Assembly: GCA_028724545.1 (NCBI GenBank)
Contig: JAQYCU010000057.1
Span: 1 to 53,683, forward strand
Source of the DNA: a bacterium
Lineage (GTDB): Bacteria; Bacillota; Clostridia; Lachnospirales; Lachnospiraceae
DNA length: 53,683 nt
Direction of reading: 5' to 3'
Shown: positions 17,383-26,184 of the stretch, piece by piece
Layout: each line of letters opens with the position of its first letter
How positions within the stretch are numbered: position 1 is the first letter of the stretch
Translations under genes and position numbers: made by a program
Notes under the pieces: generated by a model
The model's input: the letters and a program-made list of their open reading frames with translations, nothing else
Database searches by the model: none
Told to the model about the DNA's origin: nothing

Positions 17383-17415
17383 GAAAAGGCTGCTGCAGGA
17401 ATAATTGCAACAGCC
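17383..17415 (-). terminator. Terminator of the AlsT-type gene
   Basis: On the minus strand GGCTGTTGCA / TGCAGCAGCC (17415-17406 and 17397-17388) form a 10-bp stem with one mismatch, followed by TTTTCTTTG. Confidence 0.8.
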
Positions 17416-17434
17416 CCCGTTTTTATTTGTAACA

Positions 17435-19147
17435 TTATTTTTTAGCAGCAAGTGCTTTTGCCTTTTTTTCTTCTTTGATTACTTTCTGGTAACGTTCCAG
17501 TTCATTCTTAACTACACCACTCAATGCCAGCAGGCAAATCAGGTTTGGTATTGCCATCAGAGCATTTGCGATATCCGAGAATGTCCATGCGATTTCCAGC
17601 GTCGTTGTCGCACCAACATAGGCGAGCAGCGAGAAGAAAATACGATATATCATATTAAATTTATGGGTACCCAGAATATATTCATATGCCTTTTCTCCGT
17701 GATATTCCCATCCAAGAATTGTGGAAAAAGCAAAGAATACAATGGAAATGGTAATCAGCCAGCCACCTGCTTTGCCCAGTATCGTTTCAAAAGCGTCGAT
17801 GGTCAGTGCGGAACCTTCGACAAGGGAACGATATTCATAATTACCATTTTCCTTGAAAACATACTCGTTTCCTGCTGTATCATTCCACGTTCCAACCAGC
17901 ATTTCTGCTACTGTCTGGGAATCATCTGCCATGCTTTCTTTATCCGTCTTTCTTGTCAGGGAAACGCTGTCTTCCTTGTCTGCCTTTGGTGTCAGCGTAA
18001 GGTTGTCACCGTCCTGAGAAACTATGTAATTTGTTACAACGGCTTCCTTAGCGTCTGCATCTGTTGCATCAATAACCAACTGCTCTGCCTGCCAGCTGTA
18101 ATTTCCTGTCGCATTCAGTTCTGTGCTTCCTAACACACCGGAACTTGCTATACATAAACCGGTAATCGTGCAGACAACAATGGTATCCCAGAAGGTTCCT
18201 GTCATATTGATGTATCCCTGACGAACCGGGTCATCAGTAGAAGCTGCTGCTGCTGTAATTGCAGCTGAGCCCATTCCTGCTTCATTTGAGAATACACCTC
18301 TTGCCACACCGAATCGCAATGCCTGTGACATAGATGCTACAATGCTTCCACATAATCCTCCACCAACTGCTTTTACAGAGAATGCCATTTTGAAAATCAT
18401 AACAATACCTGCCGGCAGATTTGCAATATTGCCCAAAATAACAATAAGGCCGGAAACAATATATAATACTGCCATCAAAGGGACAACTACCTGTGATACT
18501 TTAGAAATAGACTTGATACCACCAATAATAATCAGTAATGCAAAAATAGTAATCACAATACCTGTAACGTAGGCAGGCACGTGGAAAGTTGCGGTTAACG
18601 CCGTTGAAATGGAATTTGCCTGTGTCAGGTTTCCGATTCCAAATGACGCAAATACGGCAAATAGAGCAAACAGCCAGCCTAAAACGGCACCAACTTTCTT
18701 ATGCTTGAATGCTTTTTTCATGGTGTACATCGGTCCACCCGACATTTCACCTTTTTCATTTACTTCACGATATTTAATCGCAAGCATACATTCGCTGAAT
18801 TTTGATGTGATACCAAATGCTGCAGATATCCACATCCAGACTAACGCACCGGGACCACCGTAAATCATGGCCGTGGCAACACCTACGATATTACCGGTTC
18901 CAATCGTCGCTGCAAGTGCTGTTGTCAGGGCAGAAAACGGCGATACATCACCATCTCCTTTTGTCTGACGTGCTTCCTTGCTCAATACGCTTTTTATGGC
19001 ATATGGAAGGTTGCGCCAGCAAAGTGCTTTTGTGCGAATTGTTAAGAAAATACCTGTACCGACCAGAAGAATCAGCATAAACGGTCCCCAGACCACTGCA
19101 TCAATCTGATTGAGTACATTTGTGACAACTTCGGTAAAGTGACTCAT
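17435..19147 (-). CDS. Alanine/glycine:cation symporter (AGCS family) with inserted extracytoplasmic domain
   Basis: Sodium- or proton-coupled uptake of small neutral amino acids. Predicted 570 residues, about 80-110 more than usual. Family signatures are GDGDVSPFSALTTALAATIG, GNIVGVATAMIYGGPGALVWMW and the SNEAGMGSAAI motif. The extra length is one block at about residues 338-445, placed in the external loop before the helix ending FAFSTILGWEYHGEKA. It is hydrophilic and contains GTWNDTAGNEYVFKENGNY, resembling small lipocalin-like GTW domains found in gut Clostridia proteins. The ATG at 19147 has GAGG about 8 nt upstream, and the sequence before it has no family similarity. A TTTTTAGC-ending lysine/alanine tail is typical. 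Monocistronic. Confidence 0.9.
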   Translation of the reverse strand: MSHFTEVVTNVLNQIDAVVWGPFMLILLVGTGIFLTIRTKALCWRNLPYAIKSVLSKEARQTKGDGDVSPFSALTTALAATIGTGNIVGVATAMIYGGPGALVWMWISAAFGITSKFSECMLAIKYREVNEKGEMSGGPMYTMKKAFKHKKVGAVLGWLFALFAVFASFGIGNLTQANSISTALTATFHVPAYVTGIVITIFALLIIIGGIKSISKVSQVVVPLMAVLYIVSGLIVILGNIANLPAGIVMIFKMAFSVKAVGGGLCGSIVASMSQALRFGVARGVFSNEAGMGSAAITAAAASTDDPVRQGYINMTGTFWDTIVVCTITGLCIASSGVLGSTELNATGNYSWQAEQLVIDATDADAKEAVVTNYIVSQDGDNLTLTPKADKEDSVSLTRKTDKESMADDSQTVAEMLVGTWNDTAGNEYVFKENGNYEYRSLVEGSALTIDAFETILGKAGGWLITISIVFFAFSTILGWEYHGEKAYEYILGTHKFNMIYRIFFSLLAYVGATTTLEIAWTFSDIANALMAIPNLICLLALSGVVKNELERYQKVIKEEKKAKALAAKK

Positions 19148-19350
19148 ATATGACCTCATTTCTGCACACATGGAATCTGTCAGAGTATTGTGTCTTGTGT
19201 GCGTAAACACATGCACTGATGTGCATATTTTCATAAATAATAACCCTAGTTTATAATACTACCATAAAAAGGAAACCTCTTCAAGTGTGGACAAGACAGA
19301 ATCATTTTCGCTGCTGCTAAGCCAGCATCATTTTCGCTGTGTTAAGGGGC

Positions 19351-19492
19351 ATGTGATAAAAACAGACTTTCCTAACGCAGCACGCTCTCGCTTGGAAGCA
19401 GGCACAGTGGTGCGTAAGTTGGCAAAATACGCCAACTAAGCACCAGTGCCTGTTTAACAGCTGCATTTTAGGAAAGTCTGTTTTTATCACAG
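19351..19492. repeat. Giant inverted repeat element 1
   Basis: 142-bp near-complete palindrome. The outer arms are 24 identical bases: TGTGATAAAAACAGACTTTC plus CTAA at 19352-19375, and their complement at 19468-19491. They are followed by GCAGC/GCTGC, an unpaired CGCTCTCGC section, then inner arms of about 20 bp (CAGGCAC..GTGC..TAGTTGGC) around loop AAAATAC. As RNA it would be one long hairpin. No ORF. Confidence 0.85.
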
Positions 19493-19543
19493 CCCGGTAG
19501 AAAGTGGCTGTTCAGAAGAAGGATTTAGCAGCACTCTGGATTG

Positions 19544-19691
19544 CCCGGCAGCACAGGGCTCCTTTTTCTATCAAAGGGTGCTTACAAACTCGCCAGTACT
19601 TGTATCCTGTTTTTTAGGATACTATGTACTGCTGCGTAGTTTGCGCAGCGAGAGCGTGCCCTTGATGGAAAAGGAGCCCTGTGCTGCCGGG
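19544..19691. repeat. Giant inverted repeat element 2
   Basis: 148-bp palindrome with outer arms of about 36 bp (CCCGGCAGCACAGGGCTCCT and on; two mismatches). The inner arms AGTAC.TGTATCC / GGATAC.ATGTACT surround a TGTTTTTTA loop. It shares GCACGCTCTCGCT (in inverted orientation) with element 1. With element 1 it fills most of the gene-free stretch 19235-19730. Confidence 0.85.
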
Positions 19692-19729
19692 TACACTGTC
19701 TAGAAAAATCACTTCTGCCTACACTCTGA

Positions 19730-19758
19730 TTGTGAATGTTTTTGTTTTATGGTAAGAT
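19730..19758 (+). promoter_or_regulatory. Promoter of the ABC exporter operon
   Basis: TTGTGA (19730-19735), 17 nt, TAAGAT (19753-19758), about 90 nt before the ATPase ATG. Confidence 0.6.
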
Positions 19759-19766
19759 AGGGACTG

Positions 19767-19796
19767 ATATACGACAATATCAATATAGTGCGATAT
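19767..19796 (+). promoter_or_regulatory. Operator-like dyad downstream of the ABC promoter
   Basis: ATACGACAATAT, then CA, then ATATAGTGCGATAT form an imperfect palindrome, and a third related half (GATTGTGCAATATT) follows at about 19804-19817. The position just after the -10 suggests repressor binding. No regulator gene is adjacent. Confidence 0.4.
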
Positions 19797-19847
19797 GGTA
19801 TCAGATTGTGCAATATTGAAAATTTAGCAAAAAGATGGGAGCAGCGT

Positions 19848-20564
19848 ATGCAGATGACAACTTCTGAAAAAAAACATCATTTGAAAATAGAAAATGTGGC
19901 AAAGAGTTTTCAGCGTGGCAAAAAGAAAGTTCTGACCAATGTGCAGTTTGAAGCTTTTGGTGGTGAATGTATCGGCATTTTAGGCGCTAACGGGTGTGGC
20001 AAATCTACCCTGCTTTCTATTTTGTCAGGCATACAGACACCGGATAGTGGTTCGATTACGCTTGACGGAGAGGATATTTTGTCACGGCGAAAGAAAAAAG
20101 ACATCACCTCTTCCATCGGCTATGTTCCTCAGGAATGTCCATTAATGGAGGAACTGACGGCTTATGACAATTTAAAACTCTGGTATTGTGACAGTCCTCT
20201 TGCTCTGGAAGAAGAACTGTCTGACGGTTTTTTAGCTATGCTTGGCATCCCCGACTTTTTGCACGTCACTGTGCACCATATGTCCGGTGGTATGAAAAAA
20301 CGGCTCAGCATCGGCTGCAGTATTGCCCAGAATCCCTATCTTCTCTTGCTGGACGAACCAGGTGCTGCACTTGATTTGATTTGCAAGGAAAGAATTGAAG
20401 TATACCTTAAAAATTATAAAAAACAGGGAAATATCATTTTGCTTGCTACACACGAAGAACGTGAAATTGCTATGTGCGACAGAATCTATATTTTAAAAGA
20501 CGGTGCGTTGGTACCTTTTTCCTATGATGGAAATATTCACACCTTAGTCAGTCATTTTATTTAA
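19848..20564 (+). CDS. ABC transporter ATP-binding protein
   Basis: ATPase subunit of 238 residues that powers the two permeases downstream. Walker A is GANGCGKST, the Q-loop region VPQECPLMEELTAYDNL, the signature HMSGGMKKRLSIG (a MSGG variant of LSGGQ), Walker B YLLLLDEPGAALD and the H-loop LLATHEE. The shape matches the CcmA/drug-exporter subfamily. The ATG at 19848 has GGGAG 6 nt upstream; an earlier in-frame start lies inside the operator-like region. A 220-nt gap with tandem repeats separates it from the first permease, but orientation and content suggest one unit. The exported substrate is unknown. Confidence 0.92.
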   Translation: MQMTTSEKKHHLKIENVAKSFQRGKKKVLTNVQFEAFGGECIGILGANGCGKSTLLSILSGIQTPDSGSITLDGEDILSRRKKKDITSSIGYVPQECPLMEELTAYDNLKLWYCDSPLALEEELSDGFLAMLGIPDFLHVTVHHMSGGMKKRLSIGCSIAQNPYLLLLDEPGAALDLICKERIEVYLKNYKKQGNIILLATHEEREIAMCDRIYILKDGALVPFSYDGNIHTLVSHFI

Positions 20565-20600
20565 AAAAGCAATTTGATTTTCACGATACCTGCAAGTCAT

Positions 20601-20765
20601 TTTCCTTTTTACAATTACAATACCACAGCAAAACGTAATCCTTTTCCTTTTACAATTACAATACCACAGCAAAACGTAATCCTTTTTCTTTTGCAACTAC
20701 AATAACACAGCAAAAAGCAATCTATTTCCTTTTTGCAATTATGATAACACAAAAACAGACACTTT
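20601..20765 (+). repeat. 41-bp direct tandem repeat, four copies
   Basis: Units start near 20611, 20652, 20693 and 20735 with the core ACAATTACAATACCACAGCA followed by AAACGTAATCC and a TTTTCCTTTT run. Copies 1 and 2 are nearly identical; 3 and 4 are diverged. The array lies wholly between the ATPase stop and the first permease ribosome site. The pyrimidine/A-rich units show no hairpin and no ORF. Confidence 0.85.
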
Positions 20766-20784
20766 TCCCGGACAGGAGAACATT

Positions 20785-22029
20785 ATGAAAACTTTCTTTC
20801 AATATATTTATTCAGAACTCAAAAGAATGCTCCTTTCACTCCCCGGCATCTGCATCGGCAGCCTTGTTATCCTGCTCTGCATTTCGGGCGTTCTTTTTGC
20901 GTGCTATGCCGGCAGCAAAAACCAGGAAGAAAAGCAAATGATTTCTATTGGAATGGTAGCCGATGAAAACGAGCCATTTCTAGACTGGATAGTGGACACC
21001 ATTTCCGGATTGGAAAAAACAAAAGATACACTAAATATCAAACGGCTCTCCGAAAAAGAAGCGGATAAGCAGCTTAAAAAAGGGGAAATCAGCGTTATTT
21101 TTATTATTCCCCATAACTATATTTATTCGATTATCGACGGGAACAATGCACACGTTACCATCCGTTTTGCAAAAGGCCAGACAACTGTTGTCAGTTTTTT
21201 ACTGGAGCAGCTGACACACGCAGCCTCCTCCTTCATTCTCAACTCCGAATCAGGAATTTATTCTATGCAGGAATATTACAAAATACATCATCTTGCCAAC
21301 ACAGACAAGGATGAACTGACCTTGAACCTCCAATACATCAAGGAAATTGCGAAACTGAACCGTGGAATGAAAACGGAAGAAGTGGAAACTAACGTTTCCT
21401 CCCATTACAGTACGGCAGCCCTCTATTTTGTGTCTGCCATTATCCTTTTCCTGCTGCTCTGGGGACTGACTTGCAGCAAAATGCTTACATCCCAGACAAA
21501 ATCTTTTCAGAACCAGCTTCGCCTGCGTGGCGTATCCTTTTCCAAACAATTGTTTGCCAGAGGCATTGCTTTTTTTGCTGTCAATCTGATTTTCTTCTTA
21601 TGCCTGGTCTTGGTTGCCGGCATTGTGATGCAAAAAGACACTTTTACAATCAAAAATACATTGCTTGCCAATAGCAGTGGTCTTTGGCAATTTGCTTTAC
21701 TCCTGCTGCCCGTCCTGCTTCTGACAACTTCTTTTATCCAACTGGTTTACGAAATCACAGAAGATGCTATGGGTGGCGTGCTGTTTTTATTTTTTAGTGT
21801 AATGATTATGGCACTTTGTTCGGGCTGTTTTTATCCATTTTCCTATCTGCCGGAAATCATTCAGAAAATTGGCAAATGTATGCCTGTTTACCAGTTGTGC
21901 CAATACAGTCTTTCTGCACTTTACCGGTCCTTTGACACAAGTGCACTGCTTTTGATTTTGTCATATACTGTCTGCTGCTACGCTGTTATGCTGCTGTTAC
22001 GCCATATCCGGCGTACCCACACATCCTAG
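20785..22029 (+). CDS. ABC-2 type permease (first subunit)
   Basis: Predicted 414-residue membrane subunit. One N-terminal transmembrane helix (about 18-42) is followed by a large extracytoplasmic domain (about 43-210) and then five or so helices. This is the YhgE/ABC-2 membrane layout typical of drug, antimicrobial-peptide or cell-envelope exporters. The second half includes the LVYEITEDAMGGVLFLFFSV helix and the family's cytoplasm-facing KQLFARGIAFFAVN segment. GGAGA lies 7 nt before the ATG. A homologous permease follows after 16 nt, so the complex is probably a heterodimer of permeases with the upstream ATPase. Confidence 0.85.
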   Translation: MKTFFQYIYSELKRMLLSLPGICIGSLVILLCISGVLFACYAGSKNQEEKQMISIGMVADENEPFLDWIVDTISGLEKTKDTLNIKRLSEKEADKQLKKGEISVIFIIPHNYIYSIIDGNNAHVTIRFAKGQTTVVSFLLEQLTHAASSFILNSESGIYSMQEYYKIHHLANTDKDELTLNLQYIKEIAKLNRGMKTEEVETNVSSHYSTAALYFVSAIILFLLLWGLTCSKMLTSQTKSFQNQLRLRGVSFSKQLFARGIAFFAVNLIFFLCLVLVAGIVMQKDTFTIKNTLLANSSGLWQFALLLLPVLLLTTSFIQLVYEITEDAMGGVLFLFFSVMIMALCSGCFYPFSYLPEIIQKIGKCMPVYQLCQYSLSALYRSFDTSALLLILSYTVCCYAVMLLLRHIRRTHTS

Positions 22030-22045
22030 AAACGGAGGAACGATA

Positions 22046-23194
22046 ATGAAAGAATTACGAACCTGTTTTTTACTTTGGACGAAGCGTATTTTAAAACGCC
22101 CTCTCTTTTTATTCACTCTGCTTCTTATGCCGTGTGCTGTCCTTTTTTTGCAAAATTGCCAGACAGAAGACGATGCGCTGCTAAATGTTGCACTCTATAC
22201 TTCCGGGACAGATGCCGAAAGTGAAGAAATGAAATTACTGTCACAACTGATTTCTTTATCAAACCGTTCGATTCATTTTTACAAATGTGACAGCAAAGAA
22301 CAACTGTTGCAGGATGTTACTTCCGGATATGCTAATTGTGGCTATCTCATTCCGGAACATCTGGATGATGCCCTGCAGAAATATGCAAAAGACCATACAC
22401 CTTTTTTGACAACCATCCGTCCAAAGAAAGAAATCACTACAAATATCGTAGATGAAATTGTTTTGAGCAAATCCTACAAAGAAATTTCCTATTATATCGT
22501 AAGAGATTTTTTGAATACTAAAACAGGGAATACTCTTGACAATGCGCAACTGCAGAAACTTTTTGAAAAACACAGCAGCAGTGAATTGCTCTTTCAATTT
22601 GAATATGCCGACGGAGCACAAAACGAATTATTAAATCAATCCGAAACCAATTTTATGCTTATGCCAATCCGTGGCATTGTCGCCGTTCTGGTTCTTTTGT
22701 CCTGTATGTCCGGCGCACTTGTCTGGTATTCTGACCAAAAAAATAAATTGCTGCTGTTGATACCAGATAAAAAGCAGCAATTGTTTCGCTTTTTTTCACT
22801 TTTTGTTCCGGGACTATTCGCAGCATGTGCAGGAATCATCACTATCTTTCTGACCGGCATCGCCGAAAATCCTTTGAAAGAAATTCTTCTGATGACCGTA
22901 TATCTGCTTGCCTGCATTTCTCTTGTAAACCTGCTGCGCAACTGCTGCAGCAAACGGGAATATTTTCTGGCAACCATTCCATTCTTTTTGCTGGCTTCCC
23001 TGATACTGTGTCCTGTTTTTGTTGACATACGCAGTTTTTCTGCAGGTCTGGCAAACATAAACAAACTCCTGCCAGCAACCTATTATCTGTATGCCCTGCA
23101 CAGCACAGAAGAACTGCTGTGGCTGCTTACCTATGCAATCCTTGCATTTGCCCTGTCCTGTCTTGTCCGTAAAATCAGAACTTCCCGTTCCTGA
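22046..23194 (+). CDS. ABC-2 type permease (second subunit)
   Basis: Predicted 382 residues with the same plan as its neighbour: an N-terminal helix (about 19-36), an extracytoplasmic domain (about 40-205), then about five helices to the end. Sequence similarity between the two is low, consistent with an old duplication and a heteromeric exporter. The ribosome site GGAGG lies 7 nt before the ATG. It ends the operon, before a strong terminator. The transported compound cannot be inferred; no biosynthetic or peptide gene is near. Confidence 0.82.
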   Translation: MKELRTCFLLWTKRILKRPLFLFTLLLMPCAVLFLQNCQTEDDALLNVALYTSGTDAESEEMKLLSQLISLSNRSIHFYKCDSKEQLLQDVTSGYANCGYLIPEHLDDALQKYAKDHTPFLTTIRPKKEITTNIVDEIVLSKSYKEISYYIVRDFLNTKTGNTLDNAQLQKLFEKHSSSELLFQFEYADGAQNELLNQSETNFMLMPIRGIVAVLVLLSCMSGALVWYSDQKNKLLLLIPDKKQQLFRFFSLFVPGLFAACAGIITIFLTGIAENPLKEILLMTVYLLACISLVNLLRNCCSKREYFLATIPFFLLASLILCPVFVDIRSFSAGLANINKLLPATYYLYALHSTEELLWLLTYAILAFALSCLVRKIRTSRS

Positions 23195-23212
23195 CTCATT
23201 TTCCTGTATTTC

Positions 23213-23254
23213 AAAAAGACTGTAATTACATTCTTCTTGTAACTACAGTCTTTT
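23213..23254. terminator. Bidirectional terminator
   Basis: Stem AAAGACTGTAATTACA (about 23214-23230) / TGTAACTACAGTCTTT (23237-23252) with one mismatch and T-runs on both sides. It serves the ABC operon (plus) and the pyruvyl-transferase genes (minus). Confidence 0.85.
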
Positions 23255-23353
23255 TTGTGATTTTGCATCTTTTTTACTTTATTTTCTTCAGCCACTTCTT
23301 TTTTTGTTTTAATCTCGTTAAACTTTTCTTCAACCTCTTCCTTTTACGCCTTT

Positions 23354-24778
23354 TTACTCTTCCACTTTTTTCTTCGTTCTTTTTAACTCTGCCTTATAAC
23401 GGCGTACTAACGGCTGACGGGAATAATGTGGTCCCGGCTTCTGACCCAGCACGTTGATGTGGAACCAGTCACTGACAATATTTTTAATTCCCGGTGAAAC
23501 ATTTTTGAAATAAACATTCTGTTTGTGTACCTGAGAATGCATTCCCTGCAGGCGGTTCAGCTGCTCCTCAGCAGAAACTGCCGAAAATGCTTCTACACGT
23601 GGTGCAAATGTTGTTTCTTTTAATCTTTCATCAAATGGAACAGATTTTTCAATATTTCCATCTTTGTCATAAATCGTCTTTAATCCGTTTTGTGTCAGGA
23701 AATCCAGATAACGCATAAAACGTTCTTCGTGTCCCTTTCTGATTGCACCGAAATCTGCTTTGTTATGCAAATCAAAAATATTCGTATCGTCTTTCAAATC
23801 TTTTTCCAGCATATATGGAATATGATGATAATCTACCAGCTCCTTGATACGGGAATCTGACACGACAATATAGCACGGTGTACCTGCCAGAATAGAGGCA
23901 ATATTTCCGTGAATACGGCTTCCGAACGAGAAATCCTTCTCACTCAGATAATTAAGCCACGACGGCACATTTACAAAAGTAATCCCCTTGCCGGACTGGT
24001 ACATCGGGTCGGTAAACTCAACCGGGAAATGGTTCGGTACCTTCTTGCAGAAAGAAGAAGGATATGGTTTTCCCATATACATACGGCTAATCTCTTCGAT
24101 AACCTGTGGCACATAATGATAATTCGGTATTGCCTGACGGCTGCGATACATAAAGTCATGGAACTTCTGCGACAAACTGATTTTTGAGTTCGTGCTGACA
24201 TTAGAGTCCGGTGTCAGTTCCTTTACTTCCATAGCCGGCAGCTCTTTTCCATACATATACATAGAAGGGCAGCCGATTACGGTATAATCCTTCTCTGCCG
24301 TAAATCCAAGCTGTTTTAAGTATTCTGCCGTAAACTCTCCACGCAGTCCGACAATGGCAGACTTCTGAAGAATTGCTTTCATAAATTCTTTTACGGCATC
24401 ATCTAATTCTTTATTTTTAATTGTCTTGTCAATGCCGGCCTGTGCACCGACACCTACCACGATACAAGGAATTTTTAACTGCTTTACCAGCTTAGTGACT
24501 TTCTTTAATTCGCCAATAAAAGAAGCACGGAATGCATTGGCAAAAGGAAGTACCAGACAGTCATATTTTTCATTAATTGTCTTGATATCCCATTTCGTGC
24601 ATTTCTTTGCCGGATTAATGGTATCAATCAAAACATCTTCACGCATCAGCGTTCTGCTCACACTATATGGAAACAGCATATTGCCAATATTATTTCCAAT
24701 CAAATTATTATAAATTACATCCATTGGGTCATAACCGACTAACGGTGACATCCCTGCACGCACAAGAATCCTTTTCAT
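23354..24778 (-). CDS. Polysaccharide pyruvyl transferase family protein (copy 1)
   Basis: 474-residue homologue of the CsaB/polysaccharide pyruvyl transferase family, which can add ketal pyruvate to cell-surface glycans. It opens MKRILVRAGMSPLVGYDPMD, contains IVVGVGAQAGID and VGLRGEFTAEYL in the N-terminal half and the family's C-terminal FSFGSRIHGNIASILAGTPC signature. There is no signal peptide or membrane segment. Its upstream neighbour is a close paralogue (most of the first 350 residues identical), evidently a tandem duplication. The C-terminal 70 residues are basic and unique to this copy. Acceptor and donor are unknown. A glycan-modifying role is family-based inference. Confidence 0.85.
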   Translation of the reverse strand: MKRILVRAGMSPLVGYDPMDVIYNNLIGNNIGNMLFPYSVSRTLMREDVLIDTINPAKKCTKWDIKTINEKYDCLVLPFANAFRASFIGELKKVTKLVKQLKIPCIVVGVGAQAGIDKTIKNKELDDAVKEFMKAILQKSAIVGLRGEFTAEYLKQLGFTAEKDYTVIGCPSMYMYGKELPAMEVKELTPDSNVSTNSKISLSQKFHDFMYRSRQAIPNYHYVPQVIEEISRMYMGKPYPSSFCKKVPNHFPVEFTDPMYQSGKGITFVNVPSWLNYLSEKDFSFGSRIHGNIASILAGTPCYIVVSDSRIKELVDYHHIPYMLEKDLKDDTNIFDLHNKADFGAIRKGHEERFMRYLDFLTQNGLKTIYDKDGNIEKSVPFDERLKETTFAPRVEAFSAVSAEEQLNRLQGMHSQVHKQNVYFKNVSPGIKNIVSDWFHINVLGQKPGPHYSRQPLVRRYKAELKRTKKKVEE

Positions 24779-24828
24779 CTTATCCCTCCATCATAAAACC
24801 TTACTTCTCTAGCCTACACTATTCTACA

Positions 24829-26130
24829 CTATCTTCGGATATTATTCAATCTATAATGATTCACTGCCCTGCCAAAAAAGCGCGCTGACGGCTTCATGCT
24901 GCGCAGACGTTTTTCCTGCTCTTTTGGTGATAACGTTGCCAGTGCCGTTACCGGTCCGGCAAAATGTTCCTTTTGAATCATCCTGTCAAACGGAACTTCC
25001 TTTGCATTTCCCTGTTCATCATAAATCGTGTCCAGACCATTCTGTTTCAGGAAATCCAAATAATGCATAAAACGTTCTTTATGTCCACGGTTCAGTGCAG
25101 CAAAATCTGTCTTTTCATGCAAATCAAAAATATTCGTATCATCTGTCAGGTCTTTTTCCAGCATATGTGGAATATTGTGATAATCCACCAGCTCTTTTAT
25201 TCTGGAATCTGAAACCACGATATAACACGGAGTTCCTGCAAGAATTGCAGCAATATTGCCGTGTATACGGCTTCCAAAGGAAAAGTCTTTCTGGCTCAGA
25301 TATTCCAGCCACGACGGTACGTTGGTAAAAGTAATTCCTTTTCCCTGACAATATAAGGCATCATTATATTCTGCCGGAAAATGCTCCGGTATTTTTTTTG
25401 CAAAGCCTTTGCGATATGGCACATTATAATACATACGCCTGATTTCTTCGATAACCTGTGGCACATAATGATAATTCGGTATTGCCTGACGGCTCCGGTA
25501 CATAAAATCATGAAAATTCTGCGACAGACTTATCTTAGAATTTGTGCTGACATTGGAGTCCGGTGTCAGTTCCTTTACTTCCATAGCAGGCAGTTCTTTT
25601 CCATAGAGATACATCGACGGACAACCGATAACCGTGAAATCTCTCTCTGCCGTAAATCCTAACTGCTGTAAGTAATCTGCCGTAAATTCCCCTCGCAGTC
25701 CGACAATCGCTGACTTTTCCAAAACAGCTTTCATAAAATCCGTTACAACTGCTGCCAGTTCATTATTTTTCAATTTCTTATCAATGGCTGCCTGCGCACC
25801 GACCCCCACGACAATACATGGAATCGTTAATTTTTTCACCAGATTGGTTACCTTTTTCAAATCCTCCATAAAGGAAATACGAAACGCATTGGCAAAAGGC
25901 AGCACCAAACAATCATATGTTTCATTGATTGTACGGATTTTTGCATCAGAAAGTTCCCGCGAAGGGTTGAATGGATATATCCTGACATCTTCTTTCATCA
26001 ATGTTCTGCTTACACTATATGGGAAAAGCATATTTCCAATATTGCTTCCAATCATATTATTGTAAATAACATCTTTTGGATTGTAGTTGATTACAGGTGA
26101 CATTCCTGCACGAATCAAGATTTTTTTCAT
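24829..26130 (-). CDS. Polysaccharide pyruvyl transferase family protein (copy 2)
   Basis: 433-residue paralogue of the downstream gene, with matching IVVGVGAQAAID, VGLRGEFTADYL, ELTPDSNVSTNSKISLSQ and FSFGSRIHGNIAAILAGTPC. The ATG at 26130 follows GGAGG by 6 nt; an in-frame start 33 nt earlier lacks one. It begins 54 nt after the truA stop and 50 nt before the second copy, so all three may be one transcript. It occupies the place where rplM-rpsI often follows truA in Firmicutes (established gene order, absent here). Confidence 0.85.
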   Translation of the reverse strand: MKKILIRAGMSPVINYNPKDVIYNNMIGSNIGNMLFPYSVSRTLMKEDVRIYPFNPSRELSDAKIRTINETYDCLVLPFANAFRISFMEDLKKVTNLVKKLTIPCIVVGVGAQAAIDKKLKNNELAAVVTDFMKAVLEKSAIVGLRGEFTADYLQQLGFTAERDFTVIGCPSMYLYGKELPAMEVKELTPDSNVSTNSKISLSQNFHDFMYRSRQAIPNYHYVPQVIEEIRRMYYNVPYRKGFAKKIPEHFPAEYNDALYCQGKGITFTNVPSWLEYLSQKDFSFGSRIHGNIAAILAGTPCYIVVSDSRIKELVDYHNIPHMLEKDLTDDTNIFDLHEKTDFAALNRGHKERFMHYLDFLKQNGLDTIYDEQGNAKEVPFDRMIQKEHFAGPVTALATLSPKEQEKRLRSMKPSARFFGRAVNHYRLNNIRR

Positions 26131-26184
26131 CAATATCCTCCACTGTCCTTTTTCTGATGACATCTTTTGACATACATAATTATA

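Noticed and set aside
19235-19730. tRNA, T-box or known riboswitch in the double-hairpin region
   Set aside because: No anticodon-arm, T-box sequence (GGGTGG) or known aptamer core; the structure is one simple long palindrome per element.
20601-20765. CRISPR-like direct repeats
   Set aside because: Units are contiguous, with no unique spacers, diverged and not palindromic; no cas genes. Annotated as a plain tandem repeat.
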